Source of the DNA: Poa pratensis
Lineage: Eukaryota > Streptophyta > Magnoliopsida > Poales > Poaceae
Length of the DNA stretch: 64,000 nucleotides
Direction of reading: 5' to 3'
NCBI GenBank assembly: GCA_947311845.1
Contig: CAMZMU010000041.1
Coordinates: 132,839,505-132,903,504 of the forward strand
The position numbers and the translations under genes were made by a program. Of this stretch, positions 23,485 to 34,859 are shown one piece after another; position 1 is the first letter of the stretch, and each line of letters begins with the position of its first letter. The notes under the pieces are model-generated. The model was not told the DNA's origin and ran no database searches. It saw nothing but the letters and a program-made list of their open reading frames with translations.

Positions 23485-25266
23485 TTATCCAAAAACATGT
23501 GTTGATCGATACAACTCCACATAATTATACAAAAGAGAGATACATGCATATAGTTTCTCAGCGTTTAATAAACTTTTTGCCTTTTTTTTTGCCATTGAAT
23601 AGTTTAGCCCCACATCATGACTTCTTCTTTTGAACGGACGACCTGACCTCGGTAGTGTGGTTCTGCTTCTTCTCGTGGTGTATCTTGTTGACTCGTCGAC
23701 ATCTTCATCTTCTATATTTGGTTCACCGTACATGTCGAAGTCTTCCTTGTTGGCGACTCCATCCATTCCGACAATGTTCCTTTTGCCTCTCCTCACGACA
23801 ACACGGTTCGGCCGTGACGGGTTGGTTATGAAGAAGCATTGGGACACGTGCTTAGCCAATACACATGGCTCATTTTGTACGGTGATGTTCACGCTTGTTG
23901 AAGTGCCGGCTTCGGGCATAACCATGGTGGTGAAGTATCGGTCTTCTTCAATACTCGATCTCCTAGCCCATCTGACACGGAACATCGGCACCTTCTCTCT
24001 AGAGTAGTTAAGCTCCCAGATCTCCTCGATCCTTCCGTAGTATCTTAACTTCACGTTACCGGTGTAGGATTCCATCGTTACCCCTGAGTTTTGATAATCT
24101 GATTTCTTGTCCTTCTCCTCAGTGTAGAATGTGAACCCGTTCATATCATATGATTGAAACGTCGCGAGGTTGGGCGCGGGGCCATGTGCCAAGGCGTATA
24201 AGAGTTTACCGTTCGTGCTATCCATTGGCAGGGGATTAGCGACAAGCTCATCTTTGAACCAACACAAGAAAGAGGAGTTGTGCTCTCGGATTATTTCCCT
24301 GTCGGTCCTCTGCTTGCCCTTGTCAGTGTACTTCTTCCTAATGATGTTTTTGTGCTTTTCCAACCAAGGATCGACCATTTCAAGGTGTTGTAGAGCTATC
24401 AAGTTTGCCCTGTTAAAGTCAACGCGTCGATTGTCATAGTCCACATGCAATTCCTTCCGGCCAGATTTGTGACCTACTCCCTCGAGCCTGACAAGGTGCT
24501 TGTTCCTGGGCAAGCCAATAGGGTGCTCGACGTCCATATAGTTTGTGCAGAAAGAGATGCACTCCTCGGTGAGAAAGCCCTGAACGATGCTTCCATCCGG
24601 ACGGGCCCTGTTACGAACAAAACCTTTAATGACCCCATTCATCCTTTCAAATGCCAGCATGTTGTCCAAGAATAGCGGCCCGAGATGCTTGATGTCATCC
24701 ACGATATGGACCAACAGATGCACACAAACGTCAAAGAACGCGGGCGGGAAGTAAATCTCAAGCTCGCACAGTATCACAACGATCTCTTCCTGCAGCCTTG
24801 AGAGTTGCTTCATGGTGATCGACTTTCGAGAGATCACGTCGAAGAAGTTGCAGATGCCAAAAAGGGTTTCACGTACGTGCTTGTCCATTATCCCTCTGAT
24901 CGCTACCGGAAATATCTGCGTCATCATCACGTGACAGTCTGAGACTTCATCCCGCTGAATCTTTTTTTCTTCGGGTCTAGATATCTGCTTATAAGCCCCG
25001 AGTAACCCAAAGGCACTTTGACTCCTAGAAGGCACCTGATCAATTGTTCGATCTCGTTCGGACTGAGAGTGAAGCAGGAGGGGGCAGTAATAGTCATTCC
25101 TCTTAACCCTTTTGGCCTTTTGACCGCCCGTTTCCTCATCCGACTGGTCACCCCCATTATTCGGGCATCCCCCTGAAGCTCTTCCCTGATTTCCAGATAT
25201 ATCAGTTCGCCTCTTTCTTTTGGCCCATCTTTGGTCCTCTCCGGTTACCACTGACGTGCGGAACAT
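23485..25266 (-). pseudogene. CACTA (TNP2-type) transposase C-terminal remnant
   Basis: A minus-strand open frame of 593 codons. Its first 110 or so residues have no clear counterpart. From about 24955 it reads through a region with CHVMMTQIFPVAIRG, FFDVISRKS, CELEIYFPPAFFD and NGVIKGFVRNRARP, the DUF4218-type domain that follows the catalytic part in plant CACTA transposases. A DUF4216-like region comes next (YYGRIEEIWEL to RVRWARRS, about 23935-24070). Just upstream, another frame (24927-25157) holds the preceding piece (FTLSPNEIEQL), so a frameshift sits near 24950. The Transposase_21 catalytic domain is absent. Residues after about 580 are probably read-through. The N-terminal 110 residues may be intron or artefact. 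Confidence 0.85.
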
Positions 25267-25612
25267 AACGTGCGCCAGTGCTACGAATCACAACACTGAC
25301 GCACGTAAGCCGCGCACGTCAGTGATAAGTGGTGCCCGCAGTGGTAGCCGGGGGAGGCATACCGCTGACGGGCGGATTATGCTGTGCGTCAGTGGTACAC
25401 CTCACACAACTGACGCACGCTAATTCCGCGTGTCAGCGGTACGCCTCCCCCGGCTACCACTGCGGGCCCCACTTACCACTGACGGGCCACTTAGGCCATG
25501 CGTCAGTGCTATCTGCACACTGCTGACGCGCATGTATTTCGCGCGTCAGTGCTATATAGCACTGACGCACGGATGTTTTGCCCGTCAGTGACCGGCTTGC
25601 ATCTATTAGCTT
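25244..25612. repeat. CACTA-2 right subterminal repeats
   Basis: About 15 copies of (C)ACTGACG(C/G)(A/G)CG or its complement, spaced 20-30 bases apart, end at the right TIR. The array includes the long inverted repeat listed at 25328-25473. Confidence 0.88.
25328..25473. repeat. Long inverted repeat in the right subterminal region of CACTA-2
   Basis: Arms 25328-25375 and 25426-25473 are complementary with only a few mismatches, around a 50-base spacer. Each arm contains GTGGTAGCCGGGGGAGGC or its complement. It could form a stable cruciform or an RNA hairpin. Confidence 0.88.
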
Positions 25613-26705
25613 TTCCGTACTAGTGTGTGGCGCCTTGCAGTAGTACTGTCAGAGGGCGCGTGTCCATCCTTGTGAACGATGTAGCGGCGGCGGCGATGAG
25701 TTGACGAGGTTGTCGATGAAGATCACGTTGATGTAGACCTTGTCGATGATGTGTCGGCGATGGAGCGGCAGGCGTGAGTTGGTATGTCGCTCGGAGGCAT
25801 CCCTCAGGGCGATGATGATGTAGATGCCCATCAGAGAAGTCGATGACGATCCACACCTGCCTGCGTGTGGTTGACATCTCTCCTCGAGGATGTGCTCGAC
25901 GAAGATTTTGGCTCGTAGCTTGATGTAGTTGTACAGATTGATGTCGTGGTTCGGCTTGTTGTAGCCCGGCTCGATGCAGTGCAGATAGGTCGGCTCAATG
26001 TAGACGGCGCGCGGGAGGACGTTGCTAAGTCATAGCAGAGTTGATGCCGTATATATTTTTTTATGCAATGTACGTACCAGATCATAGCCAGGCAGGCCTA
26101 GCTGCTTCGTGCATGCAATTCTGATGACTCGTGCGCGTGGCCGCCTCCGACGCGTGCGCTTCTGCGGCGGCTCCTGGAGACGTGTGTGTCGTGGGTCAAG
26201 CCGTATGCCGCCGCCGTGGCCAACGATTTGCACCAATTTTCGCCGGACGAGGATGCATGTCCTGCCGTCCTGCGCATCTTGTCTCGTAGTGATGCGTAGC
26301 TAGTGCGCGAGCGTTGATCTTGTGCATGTGCTGTCTTCAGGCCTGATGGAGATGTCGCCGGCCAGTCGCTACCCGTGCGCGTGATGCTCCCAGCGGAAGG
26401 CGCAGCCGAAGTGCACGATGTCGTCGGAGCCGAAACGCTGCAGATCGGATCTTGCCGAAGCCCTAATTCTGCACTAATTTTCACTAGAAGATGGGTGGAT
26501 CTAATAGATTTAGGGATTTATTTGGTTAAAGTGGATCTAATCTACGAAATTGGAAATTTTGAAAATTATCTAAAATCTAATCTAAAGAACCGATCCGATC
26601 TTTGATCGAAACCGGGTGCCGCGCCCCCGAGGAGAAGAGATTCATCTCCCCGGGGCGGCGCGCTGCGAAAGTGTTTAGAACACTAAGATCGACGTCATGA
26701 TACCA

Positions 26706-26871
26706 TGTAAAAATATTGAACCCTAATCTTTGTTGTTGTATTGCTTGGATCCTCGTGGCGTATATATAGTGGTACAAACTTGGGAGGCAAGAAGCTTAAG
26801 ACTTGGAATACAAGATGTACCCTAATCCTAAATTTCTAATCCCTAGTCTAATACGTGTATGTATTCTAACA
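26706..26871 (-). repeat. Copia-A 5' LTR (166 bp)
   Basis: TG...CA on both strands, and on the minus strand it contains a TATATATA-type promoter element (about 26759-26768). The adjoining TGGTATCATGACG (minus, ending at 26705) resembles the Met-tRNA primer site, with a mismatch after TGGTATCA. Confidence 0.82.
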
Positions 26872-27139
26872 ACGGGGTCTGTTCTAACTACGGTGAGGTG
26901 GATTTGAGGTGGGTCCCACGCTGACGTGGATAAGTTGTGGGTTCAAATCCTAACAGTAACAATCAGTTGTGTTTAAAGACCATGTCGGGCCTGGGCTATT
27001 TGCGCTCACAGAAGCGTCGCACTATAGCTATTCCGCCCAACGACGTCGCTCTCCGTCCATTGCCGTGAAAAGACGTCGCACAGGAGCAATTTACCCCTCG
27101 ACAAGTTGTTGCCAAGTTTATTACAGGGAAGCTTCTGCC
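26872..27139 (+). promoter_or_regulatory. Upstream region of the MATH-BTB pseudogene
   Basis: 268 bases between the Copia-A end and the ATG at 27140, probably what is left of promoter and 5' leader. I see no clear TATA box. Copia-A has therefore replaced or displaced the sequence further upstream. Confidence 0.4.
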
Positions 27140-27344
27140 ATGGGGTGCAGCGAGGAGATGACGCGATCGGTCCACTCCAACTCCGACGCGACCAGAGTGT
27201 CGGCTACGCATGAGTTCACCATCCGCAACTACAGCCGGACCAAAGGCCACATCGGCATCGGCCAACCCATCTGTCTCCGCCAACTTCACTGTCGACGGCC
27301 TCGAGTGGAATATCCGATTCTATCCCGACGGCCACATCTTCTTC

Positions 27345-27928
27345 AGTAGAAAATATGAAACCCTAATGTTTTTTTGTTTATTACGGTGACCCTCATGGGT
27401 ATATATAGAAGTACATGACTTGGTGGCCAAGATGCCTAATGACTTGGGATACAAGAAGATCCTAGTCTATCTATCTTATACGTATCCTATATTCCCTCTC
27501 AGTCGTAGCGGGAGTGAAGCGAACGATTGCGACTGGATTTGAAGGCTCGCGTTCCTGTCGACACCAAACGCGTCTCTGATGTTCTCTCCTCTCTTCCCTC
27601 CCGCAGTCACAGCGGAGTGGCGTGGACGCAAGTGACGACGCGGACGGTGTTGACTGGAGGTGTTGTAGATGTTGCCCTTGATGTCGATGGCAAGGTAGTC
27701 GATCATGATGTAGCCGTGGTCGATGTAGTACTCGTCGTAGTTGTTGTAGCCGCAATGCCGAAGGCGCAAAAAATTGCGTAGGCGTCAGAGGACGCGGCCA
27801 TAAGTGAGTCCACCAGTTTTGCCAAGACTGGTGGTAACCCACCGAGCACACAACGGCTTTGCCAGAATCGTGTGCGCGGTTGTAGAGAGGAGCGTTTTGT
27901 GGCGGCAGCGACGACTGGTTTGTAGTTT
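27345..27928 (-). mobile_element. Truncated relative of Copia-A in the MATH-BTB gene
   Basis: 27345-27493 resembles the Copia-A LTR in the same minus orientation (GAAACCCTAAT, GTATATATAGAAGTACATGACTT, CTTATACGTATCC). It is followed by the same polypurine tract region (CCCTCTCAGTCGTAGCGGG) and by interior sequence matching 20307-20880, with a deletion of about 115 bases relative to it. The 5' LTR is missing: the copy stops at 27928 against the miniature element. It has no coding capacity. Confidence 0.78.
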
Positions 27929-28197
27929 TGTTGAATTGCTGCACTAGCCATCTAGACCAAAAGTCTGAACTGATGGAAAGGGATTAGTCAATATTTATAT
28001 TCTATACTCCCCGTCATGTCTAGACTATTTTAGGCCCTAGCGTGGGATATGAGCAGGCCGTAGTATCTTTTTTTTCCTTTTTTTAATCCCGAACTCAAGA
28101 CCTTTTGGTTCTGATACCATATAGAATTGCTGAACTAGCCATCTAGATCAAAAGTTCCAACTGATGAAAAGGGACTACACAATATTTATATTCAACA
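27929..28197 (-). mobile_element. TRIM/SMART-like miniature LTR retrotransposon
   Basis: Two 78-base direct terminal repeats (27929-28006 and 28120-28197; shared core GAATTGCTG(C/A)ACTAGCCATCTAGA) flank about 113 bases. On the minus strand the interior starts with a primer site TGGTATCAGAACC (28119-28107) and ends with a polypurine GACGGGGAG (28015-28007). Total 269 bases, no coding. Small size with primer site and purine tract fits terminal-repeat retrotransposons in miniature, such as the SMART elements known near grass genes. It is followed by TCTTC (28198-28202), also present at 27337-27344. Confidence 0.85.
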
Positions 28198-28943
28198 TCT
28201 TCGACTGGCTCGACCCCGCCTGGTTCGTGCAGACGGCCAGCAGGCCGCTCAGGGACGTGCAAGCCGCCGTCAAGTTCCAGCTCATCAACCCCCGCAACGG
28301 CGGCGAAGTCGTCTACGGTGTAAACTCCGCCGTGGCCAAGTTCGACTTTTACAGCTACAGCTGGGGCATGCGCCGGTTCATCTCACGGAAGCGTCTCGAG
28401 GGGGCAGCCCTCCACGACGACTCCATCAGCGTCCTAAAGCTAGAAGAACCCCGCGGTCTGCCGGGCCCCGTCGAGGTGCCGGTGCCGCCGTCCTGTTTCA
28501 CAGAGAACGCCGCGAGGTTCCTCGCCAGCGGGAGGGCCCCGTTACGTTCGATGTGAAATTCAGCGTGGACGGCGTGGTCCTGGAGGCGCACAGGCTGGTG
28601 CTCGCGAGCCAGTCGCCATGGTTCGACAGGCTGCTCTACGGCCACTGGAGCGAGACGAGCGGCACACGCCTAAGTAGAGATCAGAGGCACCAGCCCCGAG
28701 GTGTTCAAGGCTGTCCTCCACTACATCTACAACGACCGGCTGGCGCCGGACGGGGCGACCGCGGACGAGGCGGCGACGCGGCAGCTCTTCGTGGCCGCCG
28801 ATGTGTACCTGTTGGAGAGGCTGAAGATGATGTGCGCCAACAGGCTATGCCGTTTCATCCAAGATGGCACGGTGGAGAGCATCATCGAGCTCGCAGAGGC
28901 AGCTCCAACAGGCGTGCAAAACTTACTCGGCCCGTCGGCATAG

Positions 28944-31097
28944 CGGATTGTCAATAGCATAGTCAAAAACTTTTTTTTTGCGTGGAATATCATAGTCAAA
29001 CTGATATTCTCGTTTCATGATTTTTTTCTCCCAGAAACGTATTGTAAATGAAATATATAGTGTCATTGTTGGAGACAAGCTAGGTCGACGCCCAAATCAA
29101 GCTAAGTTTGTGATCAATCAATGGAGAATAATCTAGGATATAATGCTTACAAGTCATCACAATCCTTCACTTACTTTCCTTCATACTTAAAACAAACACA
29201 AGTTTTATGGTAGTTTGTATTTTTAACAACCGTCCATCAACTGTAATCAAACGGCCATAAAATAGGAGTTACGAGAAAGTAACAGATTGTAAGTACCTGA
29301 AAGTATACCTGAAACACCAATATTCTTTTTTTAATCTAATGTGAAAGGGTTTTTTAATCTAATGTGAAAGTATATTTAGATAATTCTTCTCAATTACCCC
29401 ACCGTCATTATTCTCCTCTCTCTCATCCCATTCTCTCCCCTAGATCGGGGCGCCACGGCGACCTACACGTCGTCCGCGGCAGCGCGGCGACCTGGCGCTT
29501 GTCCGCGGCGACGCGGCGAGCTCCCCCTAATCTGCAGTTTCACGGTGATCTCCATAGAGCGGCGACTTACCACTCGGCTGCAGCGACTCGGCGACCTACC
29601 CCTCTTTGGCAGGAGTCACAATCGACAGCTCTGTATTCTTGTAACTTTTGTTACTGCTCGTTGCCAGGAGTACAATTGGCTTTGTTTCTCAACTTTTCCT
29701 TGCAAAAAAAATCACAGTGTGTCCAATTAGTTTGCTTGATCTCTATGCAAGCTTGTCTCCACATGTTTTGAATGCAGAATTACGAGAGCCTAACTACATT
29801 GTTCCTCCCAAGAAACGTCACAGAGAGGAAATAGGTCCCTTATCCCTAGTGCATATTCAGAAGCAACAAAGAGGAAACGGGTGTACATCTTCTGGATGAT
29901 AGGCTTGCTAGTGATCCTTGTCCGATGGAGATTGCCAAGAAACCTGAGAGATAATATTCGGTGGAGGAAACATGAAGCTATAGGAAAATTAGCAAATATT
30001 GTTGTTTGCACCTATGGATCGTACACAATGTGAGATAATGTATTCCTGTGATCAGTTTACGGGAAGTTTATTTCTGCGTAAGTGTTCTTTGTAGTCCTGA
30101 CATCTTATCATGTATATGTACTTCTGCAGTATTAATGAATAAAGATGGCTTGGTTCTGAAAGATTATAGGTGTAAACCCTGTCCATGTGGCTGACATGTG
30201 CACTGAATATTCGGTGAAACTTTACAAACAGATTAAAGAAGAAGCTCTAAGGGACAACACTAGTTAGTGGAACAGTGGATCATAAAGAGAGCGAAGATCA
30301 GTGATTTAGCAACACAATAGCACTGAGAAAACATCCATTACAATATTCAACACAGTAAAAAAATATTGCAACTTGAGATGTAGAGAAAGAGAAATTGATG
30401 GATGGTCTCCTGTCTCATCAGTACCCTGGTTTTTAGCCAAGTGCATAAAAAGGGCTGCATCCAACAATTTAATTTAAACCAAATCATGTCTAACTCTGGT
30501 CCATCGCACAATTGATCCTTCCAATTCCGTTCAAGTGTAGTTCTGTAGAATTGGACAAAGCCACAGAGCTTTGTTGAACTTGAAGCAACATACTTATATA
30601 TTTTCCTAAAACAAATTCCAGATGAACTTCCAGATGGTAATGACCCTGCCATGGTTGGATTTATGTTCCTAATGCCAAAATCAATCGAATCCTGGACAAA
30701 AGAAATTCATAAGGTCACTTAGATGTCGAAGTACGTATTATAAATAGAAGATGAAAAAAAACCTGAATGGCTCCATATGGTACTCCGAGAATACCTGGGT
30801 ACACGGATCAAACCACCTAGCATTTGGATCCGGCCACTCATCACGTGGATCCGGTCACCAAGCGAGCGGATCTGGCTGCAAGAACCGACAAATCATGGAT
30901 TTGAGGAACATGGGAGAAGTGGAAAAACCGACTAATACTACATTTACATGATGGGCCAAATCTTTCCTCGGTCCTGACTCTGGCCGCTTTTGTCCTACAC
31001 TTTCTTCTGCCCTGAGGTGGACAAATGCGGCCTGACCAACATGATGTGACCGAATCTAACAACTAGCCCAAATCCGCCCGCTGTTTCTCGGGCTTAA
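28944..31097. other. Unassigned region with exon-like scraps
   Basis: 2.15 kb between the MATH-BTB pseudogene and Gypsy-2. 28960-29400 is AT-rich, with nothing I recognise. 29430-29640 is GC-rich, with repeated GCGGCGAC(C/T)T. 29760-30010 and, on the minus strand, 30695-30590 look exon-like; the latter has a TTTTGTCCAG acceptor before an open stretch containing DFGIRNINPTMAGS. No protein family is evident. They may be decayed gene or captured fragments. Confidence 0.35.
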
Positions 31098-34000
31098 TGT
31101 GGCGCCCCGACTGCAGAACTATACAGTGATGCTGTGTGTCACCGGTTATGCGATACAACCGGAGGATACGGGTTTACCACTCCCCGGCCAAAACTTTTGG
31201 CAGACGTTGCTCAGAATGGATCATCGGCAACGCAACACCCCGATTGATGCCATAACGCAGGCACAACTATCAATGTATAATAGAGAGATCAAGACTTGTT
31301 GAACAACTGGCACATCACAGACTCTACGACTCAAAGCATTATAGTTCAACTCTTATAGTAGAGAAAGATAGCAGATATTACAACCAGAGGTCACAAACCC
31401 AACAGTACATCATGCGGAAGCGGTAGGTTGTTCTAAACAACAAGATCCAAATTATGGCCTAAGAGGCCTATAAATAACATTCCAGCGCCAGCTGTTCCGG
31501 GATGTCCCAAGCTGCCACCTGGGAACCCCAGACTACTCGTCGACGTCCACATAGAACCCACCTTCAGTGTCGGCGAAGTCCTCCACTGAAAATCAACAAA
31601 GCAACGTTGAGTTCGACGAACTCTGCAAGATTACTAGAGCTACTAGCTCGATGATTGGCTTTTAAAGGTTTTATGGCTATTTTGCATAAAGCTGGTTTTC
31701 TTTATAAAAGACATCTGGCATCGACTAATCAGAATATTTTCAAAGGGGGTAAGAAGTAAACTCTTTTCTCTCGATCATCTTCATCAACAACCACCATCAA
31801 CCACTGTATCTTTCTACAAAGGCTCCTCCCCGAATCACCCTCGAGGAAGTGAACCTTGCATTCTTGAAGTCAAGTTTTAATCATTCGGTTCATGTTCTCT
31901 ATGGACTTCTCGTCCGTTCCCAAGTCGTCCATAACCGCGGACACGGCTTTTCGAAAAGATTTAACCCTGCAGGGGTGTACAATGTTTGCCACGCGTACCG
32001 TCCGGCTCATTGCCGAGCTTTTAGCTCTCTTCCGGGGAGAGCCGGCTGAGTGGGAGCGGTTACGACTTCTCCCTCGCTTGAGACTAACCTAGGATCATCA
32101 GTGAAGATGGGACAGGTTCAGTGCCTCCAACACCCTGTCCCGTGGCCACTCATTTTCCTAAACACCACCATCCTCATCCCAGTCCTTGCCACCATCTTCA
32201 CGCACGCGCAAATGGAAACTCAAACTAGAGGACCCTGGCTAGCCCCGCACGAGTTATTTAGTCGATGAGGGTTCCTGCTACTGTATAGGCCTCACGCATG
32301 GTTGCACGCTCGGTCTTGGTTCAAGAGGTAAAGAACTCGCACCTAGGCGGCGAGAACGAGACAAAGCACCACAACCACAGTGGCCTCTCATCCCCGCCTT
32401 TAAGCATGTTTATTCAGCGGTATCCCCATTTCTCCACCATCATCCGGACATTCCATCAACAGTTCCAACAAATGAAATATCCACCGGACGACTTAGGCAT
32501 TTAACTAAGCAGGGCTAAGCATATTCATAACATAGTTAAGTAACTCAGGCCAACAATACAGTCCTATGGATATTAGGAGGGAAACAGGTAAGGGTATCGG
32601 AAACATAATGCAACTACTAGGATACTCTAATCCCACCAAATTGACATTTGGAACCGCATGCAATATTATAGTGGAGAAAATATTTGCGGGAAACATAGGA
32701 GGAGAAAATGCTCAGAGAGGGGGGGGGGGGGATTACGCTTGCCTTGCTCAACGGGCTGGTAGTACGGTTCGTCGGGGTATTGTGGTGGAACTCCGACTGC
32801 TTGCTCTATAGATGCATGAAAACACCGGAGAGACACAATCAATAACCACGCAAGCATAACATATGCAATGCACAAACACATGATGGCATGATAGTCTTGA
32901 TACACTGAAATTACCATAACAACATCTACCAATTTAAATGGGGTACAAAATAATTATTTCGACAAGAGAAAAATAAAGCCCCATATTTAACTTAATGATT
33001 TCTCTAACTTCTAAAAAGTACAGTACTACAATTTGGTTCCAATATGCATGCAAATGATGTTACTGGTTAGTTCATATTTTTATGAGCATTTTGACATATC
33101 AAACACAATTTTCTGTTGAACCATTAAAAAGTTATTGAATTTATAAAATCCCCTTTTAAATCTGTCATTTTCTTAAATTATTTTAAACAGCCCTAAAACT
33201 AATTATCCATGTTTGGGAACAAGGTGAAACATGAAGTATATTAAGTGCTGAACATTTTGATAGTTCAAACTTAATTTTTGGATCATTATTTTTAAAGTTA
33301 TGAATTTCCCAAAATCATTTTCTTTTCTGCCATTGTCCTTATTTTAATAAAACATCAAATAAACTAATTTATTTGGATAAATGAGTTATACCAACATACA
33401 GACCTTCTTTTTCTGAACAATTTGGTATATTATTTGCAATTTTTGGACAAGTATTCAATTAGTTATGGAATTTAGAAGTTTAAACAATTTCCTGCCTTTT
33501 CTTTTATTTCTCCAGAAAATCTCACGAAACGTTTTATACCCAGGGCTGGGCTAGCCTGTGCCACTGACCTGTGGGCCCGAGGCCATGGCGGCAGCCACGT
33601 CGACGCCGAGGCCCATGGCTCGTTGACTGCGCCGAGGCCACGACCGGCACGAGCGCACGGCGGTGACCGCGGCGGCGACGCGCTCGGCCCCGTCAGAGGA
33701 GCACGCGCTGGGACGATCTAAGGGCTGCATTCGACGCGCACGGCTACGGGCTATATACTGGCGGCGCCATAGACCAAATGGTCACCGGAGGCGGCGACGA
33801 TGGTGAGCTCCGGCGGCGGCGGTCTACGGCCTAACGGTGACTCAATGTTCTACGACGAACAGGGAAGCACGAACATGTCTAGGAGATGCGTTATCTCACC
33901 CTCGACGCGTGCGTATGATCCGTTGGTGCATAGGTGGACGGAGACGGCGGCGAGCTTGCTCGGAGTGCGTCGGCCGGAGAGGAAGAAGAAGATTTGTTGC

Positions 34001-34859
34001 CGTCGATTTACAGCTCCCCGCGTCGATTCCTTGCACGGAGAAGAAGAGGAGGACGAGGCGGAGACGATGGTGCGCTTCGATCTGCTCCAGGTGACCTAGA
34101 ACGGCGGCGATGCGTGACGGCGAGCTAGCTAGGGTTCGGCCGTGCAGAGAAAAGCAGAGGGAGAGAGAAGAGCGGGTGAGCAGTTGAGTGAGGGAGGGGC
34201 AGCAGAGGAGCGCCTCGGTGGCCTCCTTATCCTCTTCGAGCGGCAGAAGGGGCCCCGGTGGCGTGGTGCACGGCGAGCACTGGTGCCATGCCGCTGCCAC
34301 TGGCGCTACAGGAAGAAGAAGAAAAAGCTTTTTCCGAAAACCCCTTGTACTTTCTTTTCCCATTACAAGTAAATCCTTTTTTTTTGTTCTGGAATATTCT
34401 TGCAGCAGCTGTATTTGAATTAATTGAGGCCCTTACCAATTTCAAAAATCTATGAATTTTTTGGGGTATCCTCCTTACATCAGAGGTAAGCACTCATAAA
34501 TTTTTGAAGTCATTTGGAGGTCATTTGCTTGGAAAATAAAATAGGAAAAGCTTATAGGCATTTTTGAAGTTTCCACAATTTCTTTAACCCTACACTTTGA
34601 ATTACTTTAGGAGGAATACATTTTTAACTCTTGGCACTTCCTTGACAAATATATTAGCTCCAACTAATTTTTATTTGTCAATTTTTTTTGTCAAACTCTT
34701 TGGGATTAAGTTTTGGCATTTCTAGCCATTTGTTTTGAAATGGTGCCAAACCAATTATTTTATTATTTAGCAAGATAAAATGGATGCAATGATGCAATGA
34801 AACATAAAAAGTGGAAATTTTATTCACATTTTTAGGTTGTCAAACTTTGGGCTATTACA
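31098..34859 (-). repeat. Gypsy-2 3' LTR
   Basis: 3762 bases. Contains a run of 13 G at 32719-32731 (6 G in the other LTR), an AT-rich part (32940-33540) and a GC-rich block (33560-34310) with open frames on both strands that are shared with the other LTR. No independent gene can be supported. Confidence 0.94.

Larger units (their letters stand above)
20942..25625 (-). mobile_element. CACTA-2: complete-ended, defective CACTA transposon
   Basis: Terminal inverted repeats CACTAGTAGGGAAAAGCC (left) and, inverted, CACTAGTACGGAAAAGCT (right), with the 3-bp target copy TGT at 20939-20941 and 25626-25628. Both ends have subterminal CACTGACG(G/C)GCG arrays. The interior has a minus-strand transposase remnant (23580-25160) but no catalytic region, plus a 187-base foldback and non-coding sequence (21230-22190, 22390-23240). 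It lies inside Copia-A, so it is the younger insertion. It could be mobilised only by enzyme supplied in trans. Confidence 0.94.
20286..26871 (-). mobile_element. Copia-A: non-autonomous Copia-like element, minus strand
   Basis: Read on the minus strand: 5' LTR 26871-26706 (TGTTAGAATA to TATTTTTACA), a primer-type TGGTATCA immediately inside it, about 1.7 kb of interior once the CACTA is removed, a polypurine tract GACTGAGGGGGAA (20319-20307), and the first 21 bases of the 3' LTR (20306-20286), cut by Gypsy-1. The interior (20307-20941 and 25629-26705) has no gag or pol; its frames are short and rich in GATG/TGATG runs. A truncated relative lies at 27345-27928. The 166-base LTR is short for Copia elements. 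The left target copy is outside the window. Confidence 0.8.
27140..28943 (+). pseudogene. MATH-BTB domain protein gene, disrupted
   Basis: The start ATG is at 27140. The N-terminal MATH part shows ATHEFTIRNYS and VDGLEWNIRFYPDG (27210-27335), with a 1-base frameshift near 27270. Transposon DNA then occupies 27345-28197. MATH resumes at 28198 (DWLDPAWFVQ, KFQLINPRNGG, SWGMRRFISR, DDSISVLKL). A frameshift near 28540 precedes the BTB domain (VTFDVKFSVDGVVLEAHRLVLASQSP), another lies near 28670, and the BTB end follows (EVFKAVLHYIYND, LFVAADVYLLERLK, CRFIQDGTV) to a stop at 28941-28943. In plants such proteins are substrate adaptors of CUL3 ubiquitin ligases. MATH binds the target and BTB binds CUL3. 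Three frameshifts plus the insertion make it a pseudogene. The 3' end is shorter than in usual family members. Confidence 0.9.

Noticed and set aside
23630..24675. Plus-strand frames opposite the CACTA transposase remnant
   Set aside because: Shadows of the minus-strand reading, which carries recognisable DUF4218/DUF4216 features.
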